From positions 418,217 to 482,216 of the forward strand of contig CAVPDS010000002.1 in NCBI GenBank assembly GCA_963702695.1: a stretch of 64,000 nt of DNA, given 5' to 3'. Origin of the DNA: VAZQ01 sp963702695. Lineage in GTDB: Bacteria > Pseudomonadota > Alphaproteobacteria > Rhizobiales > Xanthobacteraceae. The position numbers and the translations under genes were made by a program. Position 1 is the stretch's first letter. Each line of letters starts with the position of its first letter. This document shows, in pieces, positions 18,169 through 29,600 of the stretch. The notes below the pieces were generated by a model. That model was not told the DNA's origin. It worked only from the letters and a program-made list of their open reading frames with translations, and made no database searches.

Positions 18169-20408
18169 ATGGCTACGTTTGTTTTTACGCTGTCGACTGA
18201 CCACCCGTCGGGGCAATCGTCGCAGTACAATTTCTATTACTTCACGCCCGCGACGCTGCAAGCCGGGGATACTTTGACTGGCGCATCGACGGCGCCCCTC
18301 GCCGATGTCGGCGTCGTCACGGCTTCGGGCACGATAGGCCCTACCCAGTTCGCGGGCGTCAGCGGCCTTGAGCAACTGCGGCTGTCCGGCGCCGGCGACA
18401 GCGTCACGCTGACGGATGCGCTGGTCGCCGGCTCGAGCGCCGGTTATTTCACCGTCGCCGATGGAGCGGCCAATGACTTCAGCATCGTCGGCACCGCCGA
18501 CGACAGCGGCGACGGCAAGAGTGATCTGATCTGGCGCCGGGACGATGGAGCGATTGCGCTCACCACGACCCCCAGCCTCTCCGCGCTGTCCTCGATCAAT
18601 GAGGCGGTAGGGACCAACTGGGTTTCAGTCGGCCTTGATTGGCACGTCCAGGCCGAGGCAGACGTCAGCGGCGACGGCCGCGCCGACCTGATCTGGCGCA
18701 ACGACAACGGCTCGGTTGCGGTCTGGACCCTGAATGGCACGCAAGTGCTGTCGACCGGAGTCATCGCTTCGGCCAGCGCCGACTGGAACATCGTCGGGAG
18801 CGCGGATTTCAATGCCGACGGCCGCTCGGACATCCTCTGGCGCAACGACGATGGATCGGTTGCGGTCTGGACGCTGAATGGCACTCAACTGCTGGCGACC
18901 GGTGTCATCGGGAGCGCGGGAAATGATTGGCACATCTCCGGCACCGCCGATTTCAACGGCGATGGGCGCGCCGACATCCTGTGGCGCAACGACGATGGCT
19001 CGGTTGCGATCTGGACGGTGAACGGCACCCAACTGCAGTCAGCCGGGGTGGTCGCTACTGCAGGCAACGATTGGCATATCATCGGCACCGCCGATTTCAA
19101 CGGCGATGGACGCGCCGACATCCTGTGGCGCAACGACGATGGCACGGTGGCGATCTGGACGGTGAACGGCAGCCAGTTGCTGTCGGCCGGGGTGGTCGCG
19201 GCGCCGGGCGCGGACTGGCACATCCTGGGCACCGCCGACTTCAACGGCGATGGGAAAGCCGACATTCTCTGGCGCAATGACGATGGCTCGGTTGCCGTCT
19301 GGACCATGAACGGCGCCCAGATTCTGTCCGCGAATGTCGTCGGCACGGTCACCAGCGACTGGCATCTGGTTTCAACCAACGACTACGACGGCGATCACAA
19401 GGCGGACATCCTGTGGCGCAACGACGACGGCTCGCTGGCCGAATGGTCGATGAACGGCGGCCAGATCGCGTCGATCCAGGCGCTGATGGTCAACGGCAAT
19501 GACACCGTCAACGCTTCCGCGGTGTCGTCGGAGGCCATTCACGCCTACGTCGGCAGCGGCAACGACACCTATACCGGCGGCGCCGGCGCGGACACCGTCT
19601 ACGTCGAGAGCAAGCAGATCACGAGCGGCGACACCATCAACGGTGGAGCGGGTACCGACACGCTCGTAATGCAGGACACCAACGGCACGCTGACGGCCAG
19701 CCAGTTGCAACACGTCACCGGCTTCGAAGCCGTGACGCTGACTGACGGCGGCGCCGTCACGCTGAGCGATGGCAACTTCGGCGGCGCATCGCTGACAGTC
19801 AACGGCTCGAGCGCCGTCGACAACGTCGACGCCAGCACCGTCACGGCCGCGCATTCCGTCACGTTCAACGGTGGCGGCGGCGCTGACAGCTTCAAGGGCG
19901 GCGCCGGGAGACGATCAGTTCCTGATCCCCGACAGCAATTTCGTTTCGCTTCAGGGTGGTGCCGGGACCGATAGCATTGTCCTGACGCAGCCGGGGCAGT
20001 CGTTCGATCTTGACGCCAACGTTTCCAAGATAACAGGTGTCGAAGTCATCGATCTTCGGAGTTCTGCAGGTGCGGTACTCAATCTGACCGCCGCGGATGT
20101 CCCGCTAATCAATGCCGTCGGCAATAGCCTCTATGTCCTCGGCGGCTCCGATGATGATGTTACCTATGGGCCTGGCTGGGCCCTCATCTCTACGACAAAC
20201 AGCAATAACGCCGTTGCTTCGGGGGTAAACTTCTCACATTGGCAGCATACCACCGGGGCAGATTTGTTCATCCAGGACGGTGTGCCACCGCCCACGGAAA
20301 TAACGGACAACCCGCCATTCATCGAGCTCGGCGGGGACGTTGCAGATCCCAATTTTGCGACCAGCTACACCACCGGCAATTTAGCCGGCGTGGCGATTGG
20401 CGCCGCTA
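18169..20408 (+). pseudogene. Giant adhesin gene, 5' segment (one frameshift, then cut by IS630)
   Basis: This is the first 746 codons of the giant protein. MATFVFTLSTD opens a small N-terminal domain, then about seven repeats of roughly 48 residues (DFNGDGRADILWRNDDGSVA), a GGxGADxF segment and a mixed domain ending near IELGGDVADPNFATSYTTGN. The DNA has GGG at 19906-19908 where the paralogue at about 8380 has GG. This single extra base shifts the frame and gives the premature end seen at 19974. The correct frame resumes at once (DDQFLIPDSNF) and runs into the IS630 element after base 20408. The first half of codon 747 is base 20408 and the rest is 21476-21477 (AAC). There is no Sec signal, so type I export is inferred. 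Confidence 0.85.
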
Positions 20409-20507
20409 GCGCGGTTTTCGGTTGATGTGAATCGGAACAGTCAGGGGGTTCCCAAAGGCGCGCAAATCAGATTCGGGTTGCTTTGAGAGCAACGGCGAGG
20501 TCGCGCG

Positions 20508-20885
20508 ATGGCGAAGGGATACTCGAAGGACCTGCGGGCGCGGGCGGTCGCGCTTGTCGAAGACGGCGAGAGCAGACGGGAAGCGGCGCGGGTGCTCGGT
20601 GTGGGCGTATCGACGGCAATCCGCTGGATCGAGCGCTGGGTGACGACGGGGAGTGTAGCGGCATTGCCCGGCACGGGCCACAGCCGCTCGCCGCTCGAGA
20701 CGCATCGCCAATGGCTGCTTGATCTGATCGCGGCGGAGCCGGACTTGACGCTCGAAGAGATTAGCGCGCGGCTCAAGTCCGAGAAGCGGCTGAAAACCGG
20801 TACGACCTCGGTCTGGCGCTTCTACGAACGCCATGACATCACGTTCAAAAAAAACTCTGCACGCCGCCGAACAGGATCGTCCTGA
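20508..20885 (+). CDS. IS630 transposase, N-terminal frame (HTH)
   Basis: This 125-aa frame has the double helix-turn-helix of IS630 transposases (MAKGYSKDLRARAVALVE; REAARVLGVGVSTAIRWIERW; then LTLEEISARL). After FKK at a run of eight A residues (20857-20864) it drifts into a short Arg-rich tail. The catalytic domain continues in the +1 frame (TLHAAEQDRPDVAAAR). IS630 elements in this bacterial group are often found in this two-frame state and may rely on slippage at the A run. Confidence 0.82.
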   Translation: MAKGYSKDLRARAVALVEDGESRREAARVLGVGVSTAIRWIERWVTTGSVAALPGTGHSRSPLETHRQWLLDLIAAEPDLTLEEISARLKSEKRLKTGTTSVWRFYERHDITFKKNSARRRTGSS

Positions 20886-21450
20886 TGTCGCTGCAGCGCG
20901 TGCCGAGCTGAAGGCCGAGCAATCCAAGCTTGACGCGCCGCGCCTCGTCTTCATCGACGAGACGGCGGTTACGACCAAGATGGTCCGACATCGCGGCCGC
21001 TCACCGCGTGGCCAGCGTCTCGTCGCCAGCGTGCCGCACGGCCACTGGAAGACGCTGACGTTCGTTGCCGCGCTGCGCATCAATGGCCTCACCGCGCCTT
21101 ATGTCATTGACGGCGCGATGGATGGGCCATCGTTCCTCGCTTATGTCGAGCAAGTCCTCGCACCGACGCTGCGCAAAGGCGATATTGTCTTCATGGATAA
21201 CCTGCGCACCCACAAGATCGACGGCGTGCGACAGGCGCTCGAAGCGGTCGGCGCGAAGGTGCGCTATTTGCCGGCCTACTCACCCGACCTCAATCCGATC
21301 GAAATGGCATTCTCGAAGCTGAAGACGGCGCTGCGCAAAGGTTCCGCTCGCACCGTGACAACGCTGATGAAGCTGATCGGAAAGCTCATCAAGACATTTG
21401 CACCCGAGCAATGCGCGAACTACTTTCGACATGCCGGATACGCGTGGTGA
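20860..21450 (+). CDS. IS630 transposase, catalytic frame (DDE_3)
   Basis: This is the catalytic part of the IS630 transposase, read in the +1 frame after the A8 run. The acidic residues lie in LVFIDETAVTT, DIVFMDNLRTHK and YSPDLNPIEMAFSKLK, the standard DDE_3 spacing. The frame is open back to an ATG at 20833, but the true entry is probably slippage at 20857-20864. It ends at 21450, 23 bases before the right end of the element. Confidence 0.85.
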   Translation, partial: HAAEQDRPDVAAARAELKAEQSKLDAPRLVFIDETAVTTKMVRHRGRSPRGQRLVASVPHGHWKTLTFVAALRINGLTAPYVIDGAMDGPSFLAYVEQVLAPTLRKGDIVFMDNLRTHKIDGVRQALEAVGAKVRYLPAYSPDLNPIEMAFSKLKTALRKGSARTVTTLMKLIGKLIKTFAPEQCANYFRHAGYAW

Positions 21451-23240
21451 CCCATATCAAGTGAAAAGCGCTCTAACGTCGTTTTAGACGACCCGGATAC
21501 GAACGGCATCCATGCGCGGATTGAAAATCTGACGGCTCATATTACCAACCCGCTTTCGAACGACGCGACCACGCGGGAATTTCTGGTTCTTACTGCGGTC
21601 GGGCACAGCATTCTGACATCAAACCCCGGCCTCTCGATCGCCGGCGAGAACACGACAACGCTGACGATCAGTGGCGTCTCGACCGACACCGTCTATCAGT
21701 CACTCCTGCGCGAGATTCACTACGTTGACACGGACCAGCGCCCGGGATCGGACTACACAACCCAGCGGACAGTTGTGGTCACCGCCGAGGACGGCGCTGG
21801 CGAAACTTCGGCGACACGCACATCCTCCATCTCCCTCTCCAACGGCAACCACCCACCCGTCGCGCATGACGACGCCGCGACCGCGGTTGAAACCGGCGTT
21901 GCGCCCGGTTCGGACGCGATCGGCAATGTCCTCACCAACGACACCGACGTCGATGGCGGTGACACCAAGGCCGTGACCACGACCGGCGCCCATGCTCTCA
22001 CGCACGGCACGCTGACACTCAACGCCGACGGCTCGTTCGACTACGCCGTCAACAACGCGGATACGGTCGTCGACGCATTGCGGACGGCGACCGACACGCT
22101 GACCGATACCTTCAACTACACGATGACGGATTCGCAAGGCCTTACCTCCTCGGCAAACCTGGTCATCACGATCCAAGGCGCCAACGACGCGCCGATCGCG
22201 CAAAACGACACGCTGTCCACCGACGAGGACACACCGATCAATCTCGCGGCCGCCGGCGTGCTCGCCAACGACACCGACGTCGATACCGGCGACACCAAGA
22301 CCGTATCAGCCGTCAACGGCGTCGCCGGGAACGTCGGCGCGCCGGTCGCCGGCAACTTCGGCACGCTGACGCTGTTCGCCGATGGTCATCTGAGCTTCGT
22401 GCCCAACGCTGCCGCGCAGGCCCTCACCGCCGGCACACACGCCACCGACGTCTTCACCTACACCATGCACGACACGGCTGGCGCAACGTCGACGGCGTCC
22501 ATCACCATCACCATTAATGGCCTGAACGACGCGCCGGTGGCGCACGCCGATGGCAACGTCGTGGCCGAAGACTCCGTTATTACCGCGACCGGCAATGTGC
22601 TGGCCAACGACACCGACGCCGAATCCCAGTCCCTCACGGTATCGACGGTAAGCGGGGCGACAGACAACGGCGCGACGTTCTCGATCGCCGGCGCCCACGG
22701 CACGCTGGTGGTCACCAAGGCAAGCGGGGCCTACACCTATACGCTGAACAACGCGGACGCCGCGGTGCAGCAGCTCGGCATCGGCGCCACGCTCACCGAC
22801 ACGTTCCACTACACCGCCAACGACGGCAATACCGATTCCAATCTTGCCGATCTCGTCATCACCATCAACGGCACCAACGACGGCCCGGTCGCGGTCGCCG
22901 ACGCGGCCAGCGTCACCGAAGATACGACGCTGATTGCCACCGGCAACGTGCTGACCGGCGGCACCCCCAATTCCGACACTGACACCGGCGACGTGCTCAC
23001 CGTCACCGGCGTGACCGGCAACGGCACCACCAATTTCGCCACCGGTCATTTCACCATCGCGACGACGTTCGGAACGATCGACATCAACGCGGCGACCGGA
23101 GCCTATACCTACAATCTGAACAACGGCGCGGTGCAGGCGCTCGGCGCGACCCAGTCCACCACCGACGTCTTCACCTACACGATCTCGGACGGGCACGGCG
23201 GCATTTCCAGCGCCGATCTCACCGTTACCATCCACGGGAC

Positions 23241-23927
23241 CAACGACGCGCCGGTGGCGAATAACAACACCGGCATCAGCGTGATCGAGGACACCCCGAC
23301 CAGCATCAACGTGCTGGCGAACGACACCGACGTCGACGGTCCGGGTCCGCTGGCGGTGACGCAGATCAACAGCACGCCGGTGACCCCCGGGTCAGGCATT
23401 CCGGTGGCGGTGACCGGCGGCACCGTGACGGTGAATGCCAACAGCGTGCTGGTGTTCACGCCGGACGCCAACTTCAACGGCCCGGTCAGCTTCACCTATG
23501 TGGCGAAGGACGCCCTGGGGGCGACCTCGAACGCGGCCACCGTGTCGCTGACGGTGACGGCGGTCGACGATGCGCCGGTGAGCACGGCGCCGACGGCGGT
23601 GACGGCGACCGAGGACACGGCGTTCCTGTTCAACGGCGGCAATGCGATCAGCGTGACCGACGTCGACAGCAACGTGACGGTGACACTGTCGGTCGACCAC
23701 GGCGTGCTGCACGCCAGCGGCGCCGGCGTGAGCGGCGACGGCAGCAACACGCTGACGATCGCGTCGGCGACGCCGACCGCGGTGAACGCGATCCTGGCCG
23801 GCCTGAGCTATCAGGGCGACCTCAACTTCAACGGCAACGACACCCTCACCATCGTCACCTCGGACGGCACCCTGTCCGACACCGACACGGTGGCGATCAC
23901 CGTCAGCGCAGTCAACGACGCGCCGGT
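23241..23927 (+). repeat. 687-bp in-frame internal repeat, copy 1
   Basis: This stretch (229 codons, two VCBS/cadherin-like units) recurs at 25992-26678 with the same length and about five base differences that I could spot (for example GGTCC/GGCCC, GCCCTG/GGCTTG, AGCACG/AACACG). Such identity, far above that of neighbouring repeats, shows a recent duplication or gene conversion. Confidence 0.85.
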
Positions 23928-25991
23928 GGCGGGGGATGATGTGGCCCCCTCGGCGGTGCTGCAGAGCACGGCGCTGGTGGTGGACGCGGCGCACGGCGTG
24001 CTGGCGAACGACAGCGATGTCGACGGCGGCAGCCTGAGTGTGTCCGCGGTCACCGGCGGGACGCTCGCCGGCGGCCTGTTCACGGTGGCGGGCGTGCACG
24101 GCGCGCTGGTGCTCAACGCGGCGACCGGCGCCTACACCTATACCTCGGCGGACGCGTCGGCGGCCGACTTCGGCACCGATACGTTCAGCTACACGGTGTC
24201 GGACGGCCTGGGTGGCACCGATACCGCGACGCTGACGGTGGAGGTAACGGAGCAGGGGCTGCGCACGGTCGATGCGACCGCGATCGACAACCACGGCACC
24301 CCGACCACCGCCGACGATGAGATGTTCTTCGGCGACGGCAACCTGCCGACCAACTACAACGTCTCGGACAACCACGCCGCCGGGCTCGAGCTCGGGCTGA
24401 AGCTGCATTACCGCACCGGCGACGACATCATCCCGACCAGCCAGCAAACGGACGGCACCGCGCACTACATCGTGCCGGCAGGCACGCAAGTGGTCGACCT
24501 CGCGCACGACGTGCCCGCGGCGGCGGGGAACCGGGCGGCCTGGAGCTTCGACTTCTCGGTCGACACCGAGGCTAACGGGGTCAGCGGCAAGACCCTTGCC
24601 GACTACAACTTCACCATCACGATCGCGGACAGCGACGGCCACAGCCAGGTCTATCAGTTGCAGCACACCGGGCCCGGCAATACGCCGTGGCTGCTGGTCG
24701 GGGGCAATCCGGCGACCGATGGCTTTGCCGACGAGGACGGCAGCGACGTGCACCTGTCGCAGAACTCGGTCAACTTCGGGTTCAGCTTTCTGCTCAATGC
24801 GTTCGGCGCCGATGCGCTGGCCGCCGGCAAGGTCTACGACATTCAGCTTGCGGGCTACGATGCCTTGAGCGGCGCGCTGGTGGCCAGCACGCACGACGTG
24901 CTCAAGCTCGACAGCGCTCCGGTGGCGACGCCGAACACGGCGAGCGTGACCGAGGACAGCAGCCTCACCGCGACCGGCAACGTGATCACCGACGCGCCGG
25001 CCGACAGCGATCTCAACGGCGATCCGATCACGGTGAGCGCAGTCAACGGCGACGCCGCCAATGTCGGCCACGCCGTGGCCGGCGCCTACGGCACGCTGAC
25101 CGTCAACGCCGACGGCTCCTACAGCTACGCCCTCAACAACGCGCTGCCGGCGGTGCAGGCGCTGGGCGCCAGCGAGACCGCGACCGACAGCTTCACCTAC
25201 ACCGTGGCCGACGGCCATGGCGGCGCGGCCAGCGCGATCTCGACCGCGACGCTCACGGTCACGGTACACGGCACCAACGATCCGGTGGTGTCGCCGGCAG
25301 CGCTGACAGTCGACGTGACCGAGGACCTGGTGACCACGTCGGCGGGCAATGTGCTCAGCAATATTACCGATGTGGACGTGCACGACATCCATACCGTGAC
25401 CGCGGTGGTGGCGGGAGCGACGGCCGGGTCGGGCGGGGTGGGCACGGCGGTTGCCGGCGCCTACGGCACGCTGACGATCGATGCCGACGGCGACGCGCAA
25501 TACGTGCTCAACAACGCCCTGGCGGCGGTGCAGGGGCTCAACACCGGCTCGGCGCCGCTGACCGACAGCTTCACCTACACGGTGAGCGACGGGGCGACCG
25601 TTGCCTCGACCACGCTGACGGTCGACATCCACGGCAGCAACGACGCCCCGATCGCCAACGACGACTTCGCGACCGCGACCGAGGACGTGGCGGGGACCAC
25701 GCCGTCGCTGTTCAACGTGCTCGCGAACGACAGTGACGCGGATACCGGCGACAGCAAGACGGTGCTGACCTTCAAGTACGCCGGCATCACCCAGGCCGCT
25801 GGCACTACGATCACGGCCGGCAACGGCGCGGCGCTGAGCGTAGCGGCCGATGGAACGGTGACGCTCACGCAGAACGGGGCGTTCAACAGCCTGGGCCAGG
25901 GCGCGGTCAACGCCCAGTTCTTCCAGTACACGATGGAAGATGCGGCGCATTCGCAGTCGACCGCGACCGGGCAGATCAACGTCGCCGGCGT

Positions 25992-26678
25992 CAACGACGC
26001 GCCGGTGGCGAATAACAACACCGGCATCAGCGTGATCGAGGACACCCCGACCAGCATCAACGTGCTGGCGAACGACACCGACGTCGACGGTCCGGGCCCG
26101 CTGGCGGTGACGCAGATCAACAGCACGCCGGTGACCCCCGGGTCAGGCATTCCGGTGGCGGTGACCGGCGGCACCGTGACGGTGAATGCCAACAGCGTGC
26201 TGGTGTTCACGCCGGACGCCAACTTCAACGGCCCGGTCAGCTTCACCTATGTGGCGAAGGACGGCTTGGGGGCGACCTCGAACGCGGCCACCGTGTCGCT
26301 GACGGTGACGGCGGTCGACGATGCGCCGGTGAACACGGCGCCGACGGCGGTGACGGCGACCGAGGACACGGCGTTCCTGTTCAACGGCGGCAATGCGATC
26401 AGCGTGACCGACGTCGACAGCAACGTGACGGTGACACTGTCGGTCGACCACGGCGTGCTGCACGCCAGCGGCGCCGGCGTGAGCGGCGACGGCAGCAACA
26501 CGCTGACGATCGCGTCGGCGACGCCGACCGCGGTGAATGCGATCCTGGCCGGCCTGAGCTATCAGGGCGACCTCAACTTCAACGGCAACGACACCCTCAC
26601 CATCGTCACCTCGGACGGCACCCTGTCCGACACCGACACGGTGGCGATCACCGTCAGCGCAGTCAACGACGCGCCGGT
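25992..26678 (+). repeat. 687-bp in-frame internal repeat, copy 2
   Basis: Second copy of the segment at 23241-23927. Both copies start at CAACGACGCGCCGGTGGCGA and end at the next AACGACGCGCCGGT, i.e. exactly at repeat-unit borders, so unit-level recombination keeps the reading frame. Confidence 0.85.
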
Positions 26679-29600
26679 CGTCGATCTCAATGGCGCAACG
26701 GCTGGTGTCGATCGCACCGACGTCCCGGCCTACACCTCCGGCGCGGTGGCTATCAATGTCGCCCCGGCGATCGCGTCGGTGACCGATGCCGAAAACGCGA
26801 TCAGCAAGATCACGTTGATGTTGAGCGCGGATGTGGGATCGCTCGACGGCTCGTCGGAGGGACTCTCCTTGCCCGCGGGCGCGGCCGCGTTTCTCACATC
26901 GATCGGATTTACCGTATCGGGCGAAGGCACCAGCAACCTTCAGATTATCTCGAACACGGTCGGTGGAATCTCTCCGGCCACGTTCGAAGGTATCCTGAAG
27001 ACCGTCCTGTATCACGACGCCGACACGACCTTCGGCTTCAACCCGGAGGACCGCACGGTCACCGTGACGGCGACCGACGGCCTTGGTCTCAACTCGTCGC
27101 CGGCGCTGATTCACATCGATTTGGCGGCCAACGTCACCGACCTCAATGATGGTGGCGCGCTTGATCACTTCGTCGGAGCCAACCTCGCCGACACTATTCG
27201 CGGCAATGGCGGCAACGACACGATGGAAGGCCGCGGCGGCGACGACACGATCTACGGCGGCACCGAAGCGGGCAATTCGGGCCACGACACGGCGGTGTTT
27301 ACCGGCAACCAGGCCGACTACGTCGTTACGCGCACCGGCCCCGGCGTCTACACCGTGGCCGATCAAATCGGCGGTCGGGACGGCACCGACACGGTGCACG
27401 ATGTCGAGACGCTGCACTTCGATGGCGACAGTTCCGACCTGTTGCTCGACGCGCCGATTCAGGTCTTCGACCCCACCGATACGGTCCTGCTCGCAACCTT
27501 CCAGGCGAACCAGCTCGACCAGGCGGTCAATTACGCCAACACCCACGCAGGCGCCAACGTCATCGAGCTGCAGTCCTCCGCCGGCCCGTTCACGGCGGGT
27601 ACCTGGCCGGTCGACATCACCGCAGCGGTGAAGATCATTGCCGTCGGCGGCACCGCCACGATCGATGCGGGCAGCCATGGCGCGTTCGAGATCGAACCGA
27701 GCGCCGTTGCGAACGGGACCGACGCGGTCACTCTGCAAGGCCTCAACATCAGCGGGGACGGCACGACCGGCGACACCGTGGGCGTGCTCTTCAACGGCGT
27801 CAATGAGGGGACCAGCGCCGGCGCGATCCAGCTCGTCAACACCTCCGCCTCGGGCTTCGGCTCGAACGGCGTCGCCGTCATCGGCGGCGGCAGCGGGCTT
27901 TCCGTCACCATCGACGGCGACAATCCGGCCACCATCGGGACGACCGAAACCGCGACCTTCACCGGCTCGGGCTATAGTTCCTCGAGCGGCGGCTCCGGCG
28001 ACATCCTGTTCTTCGAGTTCACCGGCGCCGCGTCGCTCGGGAACTTGAGCGTCATCGGCACGACCGGGATCGCGGCGAGCGCCGCGGACAACGGCATCCA
28101 GTTCGCCGGGTTCTACGGCGCCGACCACTCCGTCGACCACGCGATCGGCAGTGTGAACTTCCAGAACGTGGCGGTGAGCGGTACCTACGAGAAGACGCTC
28201 GTCTACGTCCAAGGCTACGACAATCTCAACGGCCTGAGCTTCGCCAATGGCTTGTCGCTGGGCGGCGCCGGCAGCCAGACCACCTGGACCGGGCTATTCA
28301 TCGATGGCGGCCCGCAAGGCGGGGCTTACGTTTCCGACGGCACCAGCACGCTGAATTTGACCGGCGTGAACGTGAGCGGCGGGACCTTCGGGACAAGTCC
28401 GTCCTTTGCGGCTCTTGGCAGCAAGCCGATCGTCGTCAACGGCGTCGCAACCGGCGATATCATCACCGGCACAGACGCGGCCGAGGCCTTCATTGGCTCG
28501 ACCGGAAACGACGTGATCAACGCCGGCGGGGGCGACGACCTCGTGCTCTATAGTATCGGCGACGGGCAGGATACGGTCGACGGGCAGGGCGGCAACGACA
28601 CGCTCGCCCTCATCAACTTCGCTGGCGGCGCGCCGAGCGCGACCTCCGCGACGTTTGCGGTTACCGAAAATGCAGGCCACCTGATCGTCCAGACGGACGG
28701 CGCCGGTGCGCCGGAAGTCGACGCGCTCGGCATGGAGAGTGTCCAGGCCCAGCTCGGCAACGGCGGCGACACGGTCACGCTGACCGGCAACCTGGTCGGA
28801 GCCGGGATCTCGACGGGCGCAGGCGGCATCGCCATCACCGGCGGTAGCGGCGCCGATACGGTCGACGCCAGCGGCCTGACGAGCGTGAACGCGATCACCT
28901 TCACCAACCTCAATACCGGCGACGATACGTTCAAGGCAGCGAATGTCCTCGCCAACGACCAAGTCGACGGCGGCACCGGTGGAGAGACCATCGGCGACAC
29001 CGCCGATTATTCCGCCGCGTCGGCGGCAGTGACAATCAACCTGGTAGCAGGCACCGCGGTCGGCACCTCGGTCGGCAGCGACGTCATCACCCATTTCGAG
29101 AACGCGACCGGCGGCGCCGGGAATGACACCATCAGCGGCACGGCAAATGCCAATATCCTCAGCGGTGGCGACGGCAACGACACGATCACTGGTGGCGGTG
29201 GCGACGACACCATCCACGGTGGCGCCGGCAGCGATGTCGCGATATTCAGCGGCAACCGCAGTGATTACACGATCACATGGGACGGCAATGTCGCAACCGT
29301 TCAGGATACCGTCGGCGGCCGCGACGGCGCCGACACGATCGACGGCGTCGGCGAACTGCGCTTCAGCGATGGGTCGGTTTGGCTGGTCAGCCAGGCCGTC
29401 GGCAGCGACTTCACGACGATCCAGTCGGCGGTGGATGCAGCCCACACCGGCGATCAGGTCCTGGTCGCGGCAGGAACCTACGTCGAACAGGTCCTGGTCG
29501 ACGGGAAGAACCTCACGCTGACCGGCGAGAACGGCGCGATCATCGACGCGCCCAATGCGATCCATCCCAGCTTCAACATTCCGACTTCAGGTACGCCGAA

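Larger units (their letters stand above)
20409..21473 (+). mobile_element. IS630-family insertion sequence (1,065 bp) inside the giant gene
   Basis: A TA dinucleotide is duplicated at 20407-20408 and 21474-21475, as expected for IS630/Tc1-like elements. The ends are imperfect inverted repeats (left GCGCGGTTTTCGGTTGATGT; right, reversed, GAGCGCTTTTCACTTGATAT). Two overlapping frames encode the transposase. Deleting the element and one TA rejoins the giant gene in frame (…GAA-NVVLDDPDTNG…). Confidence 0.9.
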
